Below are positions 18,108 through 27,349 of a stretch of DNA of 64,000 nucleotides, piece by piece. Source of the stretch: RFSX01 sp965230215. GTDB lineage: Bacteria > Bacteroidota > Bacteroidia > Chitinophagales > Saprospiraceae. The DNA lies in NCBI GenBank assembly GCA_965230215.1, contig CBDDKN010000004.1:124001-188000 (forward strand), in the 5' to 3' direction. Below the pieces are notes generated by a model. It had not been told where the DNA came from. It saw nothing but the letters and a program-made list of their open reading frames with translations, and did not search any database. How positions within the stretch are numbered: the first letter of the stretch is position 1; each line of letters begins with the position of its first letter. The translations under genes were made by a program, and so were the position numbers.

Positions 18108-19049
18108 ATGAACGCTATTAAAGAGACGAATTTTGAATTTCCTGGCATGACAGGCTTCTATAAGGGCAAGGTCAGAGATGTCTATTACTTTGATAACAAG
18201 ATACTCGTTGTTGCTTCGGATAGAATATCTGCATTCGATCATATACTTCCAAGAGCTATTCCATACAAAGGTCAGATATTGAATCAGATCGCACAGTATT
18301 TTCTGGAGTCTTGTCGCGACATATGTCCTGTGTGGCTGGAGAGTTCTCCGGATCCCAATGTCAGTCTGGGTAGAAAAGCAGAAGCGATCAAACTGGAAAT
18401 GGTGGTAAGAGGGTACATGGCCGGGCATGCCTGGCGGGAGTATAAATCCGGCAAACGTATTCTCTGTGGTGTGCCCATGCCAGAAGGGATGAAAGAGAAT
18501 GATCCGTTTCCTTCTCCTATAATCACACCGGCCACCAAAGCAGAGGAGGGTCATGATGAAGATATAAGCGCAGAGGAAATACTTGAGCGCGGTATCGTCT
18601 CGAAGGAAACCTGGGAAACACTCTGTGACTACACGCTCAAGCTCTTTAAGAGAGGTTCAGATATGGCCAGAGAAAAAGGGCTTATTCTAGTGGATACTAA
18701 GTATGAATTTGGAATACACGATGGAGAGATCATTCTGATTGACGAGATACACACACCTGATAGTTCGAGATATTTTATTCTGGATGGTTACGAACAAAGA
18801 CAAGAGAGGGGAGAGAAGCAAAAGCAATTGTCCAAGGAATTTGTTCGTGAGTGGTTGATGGCCAATGGCTTTCAAGGAAAGGACGGTCAGGTAATGCCAG
18901 AGATGCCAGATGAATTTGTACAGAATGTGAGCGAACGCTATATGGAACTGTATGAAAAAATTACAGGTAATGAATTTGTAAAGGCCGACTATTCTTCAGT
19001 GAATGAACGCATCGAGAAAAATGTTTTGAATGCCTTAGACAATGTATAA
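18108..19049 (+). CDS. purC: SAICAR synthase
   Basis: Phosphoribosylaminoimidazole-succinocarboxamide synthase, purine pathway step 7. 313 residues, the longer version related to the yeast-like form. Diagnostic segments are YKGKVRDVY near the N-terminus, VVASDRISAFD, VVRGYMAGHAWREY, and GLILVDTKYEFGI with LIDEIHTPDSSRY. No other purine genes are adjacent. Its 3' end overlaps the start of the next gene by 8 nt. Confidence 0.96.
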   Translation: MNAIKETNFEFPGMTGFYKGKVRDVYYFDNKILVVASDRISAFDHILPRAIPYKGQILNQIAQYFLESCRDICPVWLESSPDPNVSLGRKAEAIKLEMVVRGYMAGHAWREYKSGKRILCGVPMPEGMKENDPFPSPIITPATKAEEGHDEDISAEEILERGIVSKETWETLCDYTLKLFKRGSDMAREKGLILVDTKYEFGIHDGEIILIDEIHTPDSSRYFILDGYEQRQERGEKQKQLSKEFVREWLMANGFQGKDGQVMPEMPDEFVQNVSERYMELYEKITGNEFVKADYSSVNERIEKNVLNALDNV

Positions 19050-19482
19050 ATACTCTTTTTTATTAATAATTCTTTTTATCTCTTGTGATATGTCAGAGAC
19101 CAAGTTGGCGCAGTATTTCAATAAGACTTTTAATGTACTGGGTGAAGAAATCGAAACTTGCTGTACTGATCCTATGACAGGATTCTACAGGAATGGTTTA
19201 TGCCAAACAGGTACAGATGATTTTGGGACACATATAGTCTGTGCACAGGTAACTGACGAATTCCTACAGTTTTCCAAATCAAAGGGGAATGATCTTATGC
19301 AAGCCATACCTGGCTCGTCATTTCCGGGGCTTAAACATGGAGACAAATGGTGTCTTTGTATTTTGAGATGGATGGAAGCTTACGAGGCGGGTGTAGCGCC
19401 TCCGGTTGATTTGAAAGCGACGAATAAACTGGCCTTGAATTATGTAGATCTGGACACACTGAAAAAGTTTGCTCTAGAATAA
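19042..19482 (+). CDS. DUF2237 family protein with possible lipoprotein signal
   Basis: 146 residues. The body (NVLGEEIETCCTDPMTGFYRNGLC, FGTHIVCAQVTDEFLQFSKSKGNDL, GLKHGDKWCLCILRWMEAYEAGVAPPV) is the conserved DUF2237 family, usually a ~120-residue cytoplasmic protein of unknown function. With the first start it gains a hydrophobic leader with a lipobox-like LFISC at C15; an internal ATG at 19090 would give the ordinary cytoplasmic form. The first start overlaps purC by 8 nt, which supports translation coupling. Which start is used is unresolved. Confidence 0.8.
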   Translation: MYKYSFLLIILFISCDMSETKLAQYFNKTFNVLGEEIETCCTDPMTGFYRNGLCQTGTDDFGTHIVCAQVTDEFLQFSKSKGNDLMQAIPGSSFPGLKHGDKWCLCILRWMEAYEAGVAPPVDLKATNKLALNYVDLDTLKKFALE

Positions 19483-19493
19483 GAACATTAAGA

Positions 19494-20708
19494 TTACTCA
19501 CCATCTACATAATCCTGAAGATAATTAAATGCTTCTGTCAATGCACCCTCCTGACAAATGGTAGCACCATCCAGAATATCACTCTGTTCTTTATCCAGTT
19601 CTCCCAACACATGCTCTATAAACATATTCCCAAAAGCTTCTGAAGCATCTCTGGGTAGCTCGTTCGGCAGATTATCTATGGTCATCATGTCAACATGATT
19701 CTTATCGAAGGGTGCCGTTTCTTTGTTTGCTGCAGCATCAAAACCAAAGACAGGATCTTCAATTGTGCTTGCTTTGATCGTAGAAGGAATTGATGAAACC
19801 GGGGCTATGTCACAGGTTACATCTGCAATGACCTTGATATTGAAATCTTTGCTTTGCATGTCTTCGAGTGTGAAAAAGGCAGGGGCATCATTGTCCCAAT
19901 AAATGCCGTTGATGAATACATCCGCATGTTCCAGAAAATGATGAAAATCTGATTTGTAGTCAGCCGGATTGTTATAGAAATCATGCACATCGTCAAATAC
20001 GCGCCCATCTTTTCGAGCTACGTAATAAAAGCTGTTGAGCTGCGTGAATACCGCTTCTTCAAATTTATTGTGCACGAAATCAATAGGCCTTACTTTCTTG
20101 ATACCCATGTCTTCAAGTACCATAGCGGCGCCATTAGCCACACGCCCAGTGCCTGTAAGAACTATTTTTATTGCAGGGAGATTCAAGGATTTATAACTTT
20201 CCTTCACAGCTTTGTAATCCACTGACTGGTGCATTCTTGGCAATTCGAATGTGCCGGTTCGTTTGCCATACGTCCACATACCGTTATGTGCACCGACCAT
20301 ACCAGCAAATTTTCCAAATGCTATCAGTCTTTGTCCATTTGAATCAGTGATGACTTCATAATCTATGAGTCTGATGTGTCTGTTGATTGCTGTCTTGAGC
20401 AGATTCCTGTTGTATGGCTGTTCTTTAATGGTATGAGAAAAAAAGAAGTAGGTTTTCTGTGGAACAAGATTGCTGATTGGGACTTCTTTTACGCCAATAT
20501 AGATATCAAAGTCATGAATTTCTTCAACGACTGGAATGCCCTGAGCCTGATATTCTTCATCTTTATACGCCCGGACGTTTGAGCGCTGAACGCTTATGTT
20601 CCATCCTTCTGCTCTTAATTGAGCACATTGTTTAGGAGTCAGTACAACTCGCGAATCACTGGGAGTCTTCTCTTCTCTAATAAGGATTATCCTTTTGTTA
20701 CTGGGCAT
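19494..20708 (-). CDS. Saccharopine dehydrogenase-like NAD(P) oxidoreductase
   Basis: 404 residues of the alanine dehydrogenase/saccharopine dehydrogenase (lysine-forming, LYS1-type) superfamily. The N-terminal half (IILIREEKTPSDSRVVLTPKQ) and the Rossmann segment (IKIVLTGTGRVANGAAMVLEDMG) are recognisable, as are FAGMVGAHNG and VIADVTCDIAPVSS. By family it would act on lysine-glutamate adducts or a related imino compound. Bacteria with the DAP pathway use such proteins for unknown substrates, so the exact reaction is not assigned. Convergent with the DUF2237 gene. Confidence 0.85.
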   Translation of the reverse strand: MPSNKRIILIREEKTPSDSRVVLTPKQCAQLRAEGWNISVQRSNVRAYKDEEYQAQGIPVVEEIHDFDIYIGVKEVPISNLVPQKTYFFFSHTIKEQPYNRNLLKTAINRHIRLIDYEVITDSNGQRLIAFGKFAGMVGAHNGMWTYGKRTGTFELPRMHQSVDYKAVKESYKSLNLPAIKIVLTGTGRVANGAAMVLEDMGIKKVRPIDFVHNKFEEAVFTQLNSFYYVARKDGRVFDDVHDFYNNPADYKSDFHHFLEHADVFINGIYWDNDAPAFFTLEDMQSKDFNIKVIADVTCDIAPVSSIPSTIKASTIEDPVFGFDAAANKETAPFDKNHVDMMTIDNLPNELPRDASEAFGNMFIEHVLGELDKEQSDILDGATICQEGALTEAFNYLQDYVDGE

Positions 20709-20897
20709 ATTGGGCTTTGGCTAAATGATATTTGATAAAATGCAATAATAAGGATTTACGTTCATCCAGTAACATAGATTTTCTTATGTAATAGAAAAGC
20801 TTGACATAAGTATGTTGGTAGATCGGGGTTTATGGTTTTTTATATTAAAAGGCATTATCGGGGAACCATTGGTTGCTATTAATGGTTATATTCATCC

Positions 20898-20910
20898 TTG
20901 CCAATGGCAA
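20898..20910. promoter_or_regulatory. Short palindrome upstream of tmRNA
   Basis: TTGCC-AAT-GGCAA, 17 nt before the tmRNA 5' end, at roughly the promoter position. The rest of 20709-20927 is AT-rich and shows no gene. Regulatory meaning is speculative. Confidence 0.25.
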
Positions 20911-20927
20911 AATGATCTTTAAAATAT

Positions 20928-21293
20928 GGGGCCGATCGGAATTGACAGGAAAGAATTCTTGTAAGTAAGCATGTCGGAGAACTGATCATTCACTTCGTTC
21001 AAATGATGATCAAACACTAATTGGCGACAACAGATTCGCTCTAGCTGCCTAATTTAGAATTAGTAAGCTATTTAAGCCGTGCATTTGACACCTGCTACAC
21101 AGTGTGCCGCTTATAACAAAACCCGCAGGTTAGGAGTATGGGATGCTTCGATCATACTTTGAAACTTAAGAAGATAAGCTGAGGGATGGTTGCTTGTACA
21201 CCTTCCTGATGTCGAAAACTCAAGAACAAGCTAAACATGTAGAAGGCTTATAAGTACTTTGTCTGGACCTGGGTTCGAATCCCAGCGGCTCCA
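20928..21293 (+). ncRNA. ssrA: Transfer-messenger RNA (tmRNA)
   Basis: Rescues stalled ribosomes by acting first as tRNA-Ala and then as mRNA for a degradation tag. The 5' end GGGGCCG (20928-20934) pairs with CGGCTCC (21286-21292). The T-arm is CTGGG-TTCGAAT-CCCAG (21269-21285). The conserved GATCGGAATTGACAGG follows the 5' end. The tag frame at 21023-21049 reads GDNRFALAA and ends with TAA at 21050; the LAA ending is the protease signal. The CCA end is not encoded (ACTA follows), so it must be added by the nucleotidyltransferase. A strong terminator follows. Confidence 0.96.
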
Positions 21294-21327
21294 CTAGAGA
21301 ATCAAATCTTAGATTAAATAAAAAATT

Positions 21328-21368
21328 AGCCACGAATGCGAGTTTACTCATGATTCGTGGCTTTTTTA
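21328..21368 (+). terminator. Rho-independent terminator of tmRNA
   Basis: AGCCACGAAT (21328-21337) pairs perfectly with ATTCGTGGCT (21353-21362) and is followed by six Ts. It lies 35 nt after the tmRNA 3' end. Confidence 0.9.
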
Positions 21369-21374
21369 TTTATT

Positions 21375-21443
21375 AATGCGAGAGCATTGCAAGATTTGAT
21401 TTTGACCTCGGGCGCTAAAGGGATCGCCGAAGGCAATCCCTTT
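21375..21443. repeat. Two successive hairpins in the tmRNA-esterase gap
   Basis: Hairpin 1 is AATGC-GAGA-GCATT (21375-21388). Hairpin 2 is AAAGGGATCGCC-GAA-GGCAATCCCTTT (21417-21443), 11 pairs of 12 with a 3-nt loop. Base composition here is more GC-rich than the surroundings. No gene is visible from 21294 to 21586. It may be a dispersed intergenic element or the tail of a degraded insert. Confidence 0.5.
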
Positions 21444-21586
21444 AAAGAACTTCATTGAATATAATTGGAGTCAGTAAGAATATGCACAAAATCAAAGTTA
21501 TGATTCTCCAACTAGAAGTCCCAGCTTTAACACTTCCATAAGTCTTCAAACCAATAGTAGGTGATATATTGAGATAAACATTGACT

Positions 21587-22504
21587 ATGAAGAATGCATG
21601 TTTACTTCTGATTACATTTTGTATAAGCAGCTTTACAATTGCTGTGGCGCAGACGAACTATGCCATTAAGGAGTATTCTGATATTCAATATTATCAAACA
21701 AGCTCTCCAGATTCTTCATTAACGCAACTCAATCTAATTATACCAGAAGGTGTTCAAAATCCTCCTGTATTTATATGGATAGGGCAAGGGGCGTGGGCCT
21801 ATGTGAATAAGGAAGTAGAAATGAATATCTGCCGGGAATTGGCCAAGAAAGGTATTGCAGTGGTATCGGCTCAGCATAGATTAAGTCCGGCATTATTAGG
21901 ACAGCAAAAAAGATACGAAGGTATAAAACATCCGGAACACGTTAAAGATGTGGCTCATGCATTCAAATGGGTATATGATCATGCAGAAGAATACACTTAT
22001 GACAAGGACAATATTTTTATAGGCGGGTTTTCCTCAGGAGCACACCTGACAACGCTTCTGGCTGTTGATGACAGATACCTTAACAGTTTGGGTTTATCTA
22101 CGAACATGATAAAAGCCGTAATTCCGGTTGGTGGAGGATATGATGTGGTAGAGTATAAGAATCTTCTCAAGGCCGAGGATCCAAGCTTTGAAAAGAATCA
22201 CATCAATGTGGTTTTTGGCGAAACTGAAGAAGAGCAAATAGATGCTTCACCTACAACATATATCGATAATTTGACCACGCCAATGATGGTTATTGCGGAT
22301 AGTGATACCTATCCTTACCATATCAGTTTTGAAGCTATGATTCATGATAAGGGTATTGATAATGTTGAATTCTATAATTTGCATAATTATACCCATGCTG
22401 AATTATGGAGAGAATTGGGTAGATCAGAGCCAAGTATTTATCGTGATTTGATAGTTTCTTATATTAATAAATGGCGTGAAGTGTCTTTGAAATCTAATGG
22501 ATAA
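21587..22504 (+). CDS. Secreted alpha/beta-hydrolase esterase
   Basis: 305 residues from the ATG at 21587; an in-frame TTG two codons earlier is less likely. A signal peptide (about 1-21, ending AVAQ) is followed by an alpha/beta-hydrolase of the esterase/lipase (BD-FAE or carboxylesterase-like) group. The nucleophile elbow is GGFSSGAH (S149). The likely acid and base lie in VIADSDTYPYH and LHNYTHAELW. Substrate unknown; such enzymes act on acyl or carbohydrate esters outside the cytoplasm. A small secreted protein follows after 25 nt. Confidence 0.87.
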   Translation: MKNACLLLITFCISSFTIAVAQTNYAIKEYSDIQYYQTSSPDSSLTQLNLIIPEGVQNPPVFIWIGQGAWAYVNKEVEMNICRELAKKGIAVVSAQHRLSPALLGQQKRYEGIKHPEHVKDVAHAFKWVYDHAEEYTYDKDNIFIGGFSSGAHLTTLLAVDDRYLNSLGLSTNMIKAVIPVGGGYDVVEYKNLLKAEDPSFEKNHINVVFGETEEEQIDASPTTYIDNLTTPMMVIADSDTYPYHISFEAMIHDKGIDNVEFYNLHNYTHAELWRELGRSEPSIYRDLIVSYINKWREVSLKSNG

Positions 22505-22529
22505 ATTAACTTAAATCAAAATAGCAAAT

Positions 22530-22982
22530 ATGAAAAGCATCCTCCAAACTCTGCTCTTGGTAGCGTTTTTACCAATGGCAGCATTCTCACAGACTTCAGA
22601 TAGCCAGGCGATAAAAATGGCTGGCTTTAATTACATCGAAGGTTTTTATGAAGGTGATACAGCCAAGCTAGCCAAAGCACTGTCTCCATCTCTGGATAAA
22701 TATGGATATTATAATGAGGGAGGTAGCTATAGCGGTAAAGCCTTGTCATATAAGGGCGCCCTTGATCTGGCACTAAGGTTAAAGGCCAACGATCAATTGG
22801 CTGATGCCGATGCGCCAAAGGAAGTTGAAATTCTGGATCAGCAGGAATACATCGCCGCTATAAAGGTTACAGCCAGATGGGGTGTTGATTATATGTTGCT
22901 ATCCAAGCAAAGTGGTGATTGGAAGATAGAAAAAGTACTATGGCAGGGTCCTCTGGAAACAGTGTCCAGAAGTGGGAAATAG
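22530..22982 (+). CDS. Secreted NTF2-like (putative lumazine-binding) protein
   Basis: 150 residues with a signal peptide (1-20, ending AAFSQ). The mature part (KMAGFNYIEGFYEGDTAKLAKALSP, EYIAAIKVTARWGVDYMLLSKQSGDWKIEKVLWQ) matches the NTF2-like fold labelled putative lumazine-binding, common in Bacteroidota. Ligand binding is not established for this group. Close spacing to the esterase suggests an operon. Confidence 0.8.
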   Translation: MKSILQTLLLVAFLPMAAFSQTSDSQAIKMAGFNYIEGFYEGDTAKLAKALSPSLDKYGYYNEGGSYSGKALSYKGALDLALRLKANDQLADADAPKEVEILDQQEYIAAIKVTARWGVDYMLLSKQSGDWKIEKVLWQGPLETVSRSGK

Positions 22983-23004
22983 GAACCAAGCTATCATTAT
23001 AATT

Positions 23005-23028
23005 AGGGATTGCATTCGTAATCCCTTT
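23005..23028 (+). terminator. Probable terminator after the NTF2-like gene
   Basis: AGGGATTGC and GTAATCCCT pair (one G-T) around a 4-nt loop with only a short T-run. It starts 22 nt after the stop codon. Confidence 0.6.
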
Positions 23029-23182
23029 GTATTCCTCGATTCTTTTTTTGTTTAGAAACATTGACGGAATCAACTACACTAAGCACAGTCAAACTTATTA
23101 TTGTGGCTGTATTAATATGCCTCTCAAGCCATTGACTGTCGTAGATTGCCCTAGAATGGCTCTAGCGTTAATTTTGATTGAA

Positions 23183-25306
23183 TTAATCTTTCAAACTGAG
23201 TGATATGCGTTTGCGCTGAACATCGACATCAATAACCTTGGCTTGTACCTTTTGATTCAACTTTACCACATCAAGTGGATCCTTGATAAAGGTATTGGAC
23301 ATTTGAGAGATGTGGATAAGTGCTGATTCCTTAATGCCTATGTCTACAAAAGCACCGAATTTTGTAATGTTATTGATGATGCCACGAACATACATGCCAG
23401 GCTGAATATCTTCTATGGCATTTATACCCTTTGTAAATTCAAACGTTTCAGCTTTACCTCTGATATCAAATCCAGGTTTTTTCAATTCAGAGATAATATC
23501 TTTCAGTGTAGGTAATCCGATATCATTAGTTAGGTAGTTTTGAAGCTTGATATTATCGATTAAACCATCAACAGAAATTAGTTTGTCCAAATCGACACCC
23601 AAGTCTTTGGCCATTTGCTTGACCAATGCATACCGTTCAGGATGCACACCTGTATTGTCGAGTATGTTTTTGCCACCCCGTATTCTGAGAAAGCCAGCGC
23701 TCAACTCAAAAGCCTTGGCACCCATGCGAGGCACCTTTTTTAATTCCTGCATGCTCTTGAAGGCACCATTTTCTTTACGGTAACTGACGATATTTTTAGC
23801 CAGGACAGGTCCAAGTCCTGATATGTGCTGAAGCAGATATTCGGATGCCGTATTCAAGTCAACACCGACAGCATTGACACAGTATTCAATACATCGGTCA
23901 AGGGAATCTTTGAGCAGGGTAGGGTTTACGTCGTGTTGATACTGTCCAACACCGATGGACTTTGGGTCAATTTTTACAAGTTCAGAAAGAGGATCAATGA
24001 GTCTACGGGCTATCGATATGGCACCTCTCACTGTAAGATCGAGGTCTGGAAATTCTTCACGGGCTATTTCAGATGCGGAATATATAGAGGCACCATCCTC
24101 ATTGATAAGATAGCTGTCAACGGATTCATGGAAGTTGATTGATTTGGCCAATGCCAGACTTTCTCTCCCAGCTGTGCCGTTACCTATAGCAATGGCCTTT
24201 ATTTCGTACTTCTCGACCAGAGATTTGATGGTATCTTGGGCTTCCGTCCAGGCATTCTGAGGAGGGTGTGGATATATGGTTGTGTTTCCCAATAATCTGC
24301 TATTCTCATCAAGACAAACCAACTTACAGCCTGTGCGGAATCCGGGATCAATACCCATGACCCTACAAGCTCCCAGAGGTGCAGCAAGCAAGAGCTGTTT
24401 CAGATTTTCAGTAAAAACATTGATGGCCTCTTTATCTGCCTTTTCCTTATATAAACTTCGAAACTCATTTTCCATAGAGGACAACAGGAGTCTTTTTAGT
24501 GTATCTTCTATACTGAGCGTAAGTTGTTGTGCACAGGCTTTGCTGCTGTTACTGCGGATTAGAAGTTTACCGATCTTATATCCCGCTTTGGATTCATCAA
24601 CTGAAAGACTACAGCGTATCAGTTTTTCTTTCTCGGCTCTGAATATTGCCAATATGCGATGAGAGGGGGATCTGCTTGCCTTCTCGCTAAAGTCAAAATA
24701 GTCTTTGTATTTATAAGCTTCAGACTCTTTTGATTTTATCAGCTTGGTAACGATTTGTGCTTCAAGTTCAAATAGCCTTCGTATCAGGTCACGATAGTGT
24801 CCATTTTCATTGATGTGTTCAGCTATGATATCCCTGGCCCCTGTAAGAGCTTCTTCAACCGATGCATATTCTTTTGATAAATACTTCTTTGCAATATTGA
24901 AAAGGTTGTTTTCGCGCTGTTCAAGAATGATATCTGCCAATGGCTGAAGACCTGCCAGTCTGGCTTTCTCAGCTTTAGTTTTGCGTTTCTTCTTAAAGGG
25001 TAGATAATAGTCTTCCAGCTTTGTCTTATCCCAGCAGGATGTGATTTTATCCCTAAGTGAAGTATTGAGTTTGCCTTGCTCTTCAATAATCTGAAGGATG
25101 TATTCCTTTCTTTTTATCAGTTCATTTAATGCGGTGAATTCCTTATCGATGGCTGCTATGGCGGTTTCATCCAATGAGTTGGTGGCTTCTTTTCTATAGC
25201 GCGCAATAAATGGTATGGTGGCGCCATCTTCAAGTAAGCTGATGGTATTGTTTACAGATTTTTCCGATAAACCTAGCCTTTGAGATATAAGGTAATTCAA
25301 CTTCAT
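23183..25306 (-). CDS. tex: Tex-family S1 RNA-binding protein
   Basis: Transcription accessory factor Tex: nucleic-acid-binding, cytoplasmic. 707 residues from the ATG at 25306 (MKLNYLISQRLGL), which fits the family N-terminus better than a TTG eight codons earlier. Domains in order are the Tex N-terminal helical region (GATIPFIARYRKE), the YqgF RNase H-like domain (RVMGIDPGFRTGCKLVCLD), helix-hairpin-helix motifs (ISGLGPVLAKNIVSYRKENG), and a C-terminal S1 domain (GMYVRGIINNITKFGAFVDIG). Length and order are normal. Confidence 0.95.
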   Translation of the reverse strand: MKLNYLISQRLGLSEKSVNNTISLLEDGATIPFIARYRKEATNSLDETAIAAIDKEFTALNELIKRKEYILQIIEEQGKLNTSLRDKITSCWDKTKLEDYYLPFKKKRKTKAEKARLAGLQPLADIILEQRENNLFNIAKKYLSKEYASVEEALTGARDIIAEHINENGHYRDLIRRLFELEAQIVTKLIKSKESEAYKYKDYFDFSEKASRSPSHRILAIFRAEKEKLIRCSLSVDESKAGYKIGKLLIRSNSSKACAQQLTLSIEDTLKRLLLSSMENEFRSLYKEKADKEAINVFTENLKQLLLAAPLGACRVMGIDPGFRTGCKLVCLDENSRLLGNTTIYPHPPQNAWTEAQDTIKSLVEKYEIKAIAIGNGTAGRESLALAKSINFHESVDSYLINEDGASIYSASEIAREEFPDLDLTVRGAISIARRLIDPLSELVKIDPKSIGVGQYQHDVNPTLLKDSLDRCIEYCVNAVGVDLNTASEYLLQHISGLGPVLAKNIVSYRKENGAFKSMQELKKVPRMGAKAFELSAGFLRIRGGKNILDNTGVHPERYALVKQMAKDLGVDLDKLISVDGLIDNIKLQNYLTNDIGLPTLKDIISELKKPGFDIRGKAETFEFTKGINAIEDIQPGMYVRGIINNITKFGAFVDIGIKESALIHISQMSNTFIKDPLDVVKLNQKVQAKVIDVDVQRKRISLSLKD

Positions 25307-25358
25307 TCTTATAATCGATTTGCGGCGCAAATGTAAATTAAACTCTTATCATATCTCT

Positions 25359-25889
25359 TTAAAAGAGTGTTTTGAGCTTTCGAATATTTTTGATGTTGAC
25401 ATGGTAAACTTCAAAATCATAGGGATTGGATTGCAGGACTTCAAGCTTGTATCTCCAGAGAACTGTGTCACCACTATTCTCTAACTGGGAAGACAACTTA
25501 ATTTCATTACCTGACCTGGGAAGTTGGGTGCCTGGATTTATTATGTAATGATCGACTTTTTCTTTAGCTGAAAACTTTTTGAATACTTGACTTGATTTCA
25601 TCTTTTCTATCAACTCCGTTGGTTCGATTGGTGAATTCAGTTCATAGCTGAGTTCTTTTTGAAGCGATTCCTGATCGATTTTATTGATACCCAGTTTTTT
25701 TAACTGATATAAGTTGAGAATAATGCTCACAAGCGGATAGACCAATCCAAAACCCACTGCAACCATAAGCATCTCCTTCACATCCAGTGTCCTTTTTCTG
25801 GCGTATTCAAGTAGTCCAAAGATACCTAAGAACAAGACGGTATTGCTTACAAGGGAACTGATGTAATATCTAAATAATAGATTCTTCAT
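25359..25889 (-). CDS. Hypothetical membrane protein
   Basis: 176 residues. Two N-terminal membrane helices (about 9-29 and 40-60) are followed by a soluble ~110-residue C-terminal domain with many Lys and Ser residues (ELIEKMKSSQVFKKFSAKEKVDHYI) and beta-strand-like segments. I recognise no family. It lies 52 nt upstream of tex on the same strand and is divergent from trkA; its role is unknown. Confidence 0.7.
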   Translation of the reverse strand: MKNLLFRYYISSLVSNTVLFLGIFGLLEYARKRTLDVKEMLMVAVGFGLVYPLVSIILNLYQLKKLGINKIDQESLQKELSYELNSPIEPTELIEKMKSSQVFKKFSAKEKVDHYIINPGTQLPRSGNEIKLSSQLENSGDTVLWRYKLEVLQSNPYDFEVYHVNIKNIRKLKTLF

Positions 25890-26008
25890 TTACTTAAGTG
25901 AAAATAAGATTTTATAATTCTCTTGCGATATGAGCGTATTCAATAATGAAACTGTAAAACCAGGAATTTACTCTGAATAAGGCTAAATTTGTTACAAACA
26001 ATAAGCTG

Positions 26009-27349
26009 ATGAATATTGTCATAGCGGGAGCCGGGGAGGTCGGATTTCATCTGGCGCAATTGCTGGTTGAAGATGGTCAAAGCGTGACGCTTATCGATTC
26101 GGAAGAAGAGGTGCTCAATCATGCAGCTGATCACCTGGATGTGCGCATTATTCTTGGCGATGTCAGTTCAATTAAGATTCTTGAAAACGCCAACCTGTTC
26201 AATGCCAAACTTTTCATTGCAGTAACGACCAGTGAATCAACAAACCTGCTATCAGCCATTCTTGCCAAGAAATTGGGGGCCAAGAAGACTGTGGCACGTG
26301 TATCAAACCCTGAGTTTTTGGAGGAGGGTCAAAGAAACTATTTTCGGGAGATAGGTGTCGACAACCTGATGTCACCAAGATACCTCGCTGCGAAAGAAGT
26401 CAAAAGGTTGATACGCCGGGTATCAGCCACCGATATTTTTGAATTTGAAGATGGTAAAATATCGATTATTGGATTTACGGCTGATAATTCCTCTCCGCTA
26501 ACAGGAAAGACGATAAGACAATTCTATAAAGAAGCGTCAGCACAGCATTTCAGGGTGTTTGCCATATTGCGAAATGGGCGAACATTTATACCTGATGTGT
26601 CTGATCAGATCAAGTCATCTGATCATGTATACCTTGCAACGGATGTAGGTGATTTTGCTCAGGTGAATGCATTTGTTGGAAAGACACTTAAGAGGATCAA
26701 GAATATAATGATTATTGGAGATACAGCTGTTGCAAAAGACACAGCCCAAATTCTGGAGGATGAATTTCAAGTGAAAGTCATCCTAAAAAAAGAGAATCAT
26801 TGTAAGCAATTTATTCGAGACCTAAGAGATACGAGTATTATCAAAGGGGATCCGAGCAATACAGATCTTCTTCTAGAGGAGGGGCTGTGTGACATGGATG
26901 CATTTATAGCGATGACTGAGAATTCAGAAACCAATATACTTACGAGCTTAATGGCTGATGAACAGGGTGTCTATAAAACAATTGCGCTTGTGGATAATCC
27001 TGCTTACACACACCTCTCTCAAAAAATTGGTGTTGATACCATCATTGATAAGAAACTGCTGGCGGCTAACAATATATTCAGATATGTGCGTAAAGGGAAG
27101 ATAGAAGCGATCGCCTCATTTCATGGGGTTAACGCAGAGATAATAGAGTACATTATTGAAAAAGAAAACCATCTGGTCAGAAAGCCACTTAGTGAAATAA
27201 ACTTTCCAGAATCTGCTATAATTGCCGGGATAATTCGTGATGATCAGGGATATATTCCAGTTGGGGATTTCCAGCTTCAGAAAGATGACAAGGTGATTGT
27301 GTTTGTACTACCCGAGGCTATCAAAAAAATAGAGTCTATTTTCAAATGA
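26009..27349 (+). CDS. trkA: Trk potassium uptake NAD-binding regulator TrkA
   Basis: Peripheral gating ring of the TrkH potassium channel. 446 residues in two RCK repeats: the first opens with the Rossmann motif MNIVIAGAGEVGFHLAQLL, the second with IKNIMIIGDTAVAKDTAQIL, where the glycine motif is degenerate. Each is followed by a RCK_C (TrkA_C) domain. The stop overlaps the trkH start (ATGA), so the two subunits are translationally coupled. Confidence 0.95.
   Translation: MNIVIAGAGEVGFHLAQLLVEDGQSVTLIDSEEEVLNHAADHLDVRIILGDVSSIKILENANLFNAKLFIAVTTSESTNLLSAILAKKLGAKKTVARVSNPEFLEEGQRNYFREIGVDNLMSPRYLAAKEVKRLIRRVSATDIFEFEDGKISIIGFTADNSSPLTGKTIRQFYKEASAQHFRVFAILRNGRTFIPDVSDQIKSSDHVYLATDVGDFAQVNAFVGKTLKRIKNIMIIGDTAVAKDTAQILEDEFQVKVILKKENHCKQFIRDLRDTSIIKGDPSNTDLLLEEGLCDMDAFIAMTENSETNILTSLMADEQGVYKTIALVDNPAYTHLSQKIGVDTIIDKKLLAANNIFRYVRKGKIEAIASFHGVNAEIIEYIIEKENHLVRKPLSEINFPESAIIAGIIRDDQGYIPVGDFQLQKDDKVIVFVLPEAIKKIESIFK

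Noticed and set aside
21260..21293. tRNA gene suggested by the T-arm and acceptor end
   Set aside because: No anticodon or D arm precedes it; the 5' partner lies 350 nt upstream, so it is the tmRNA end.
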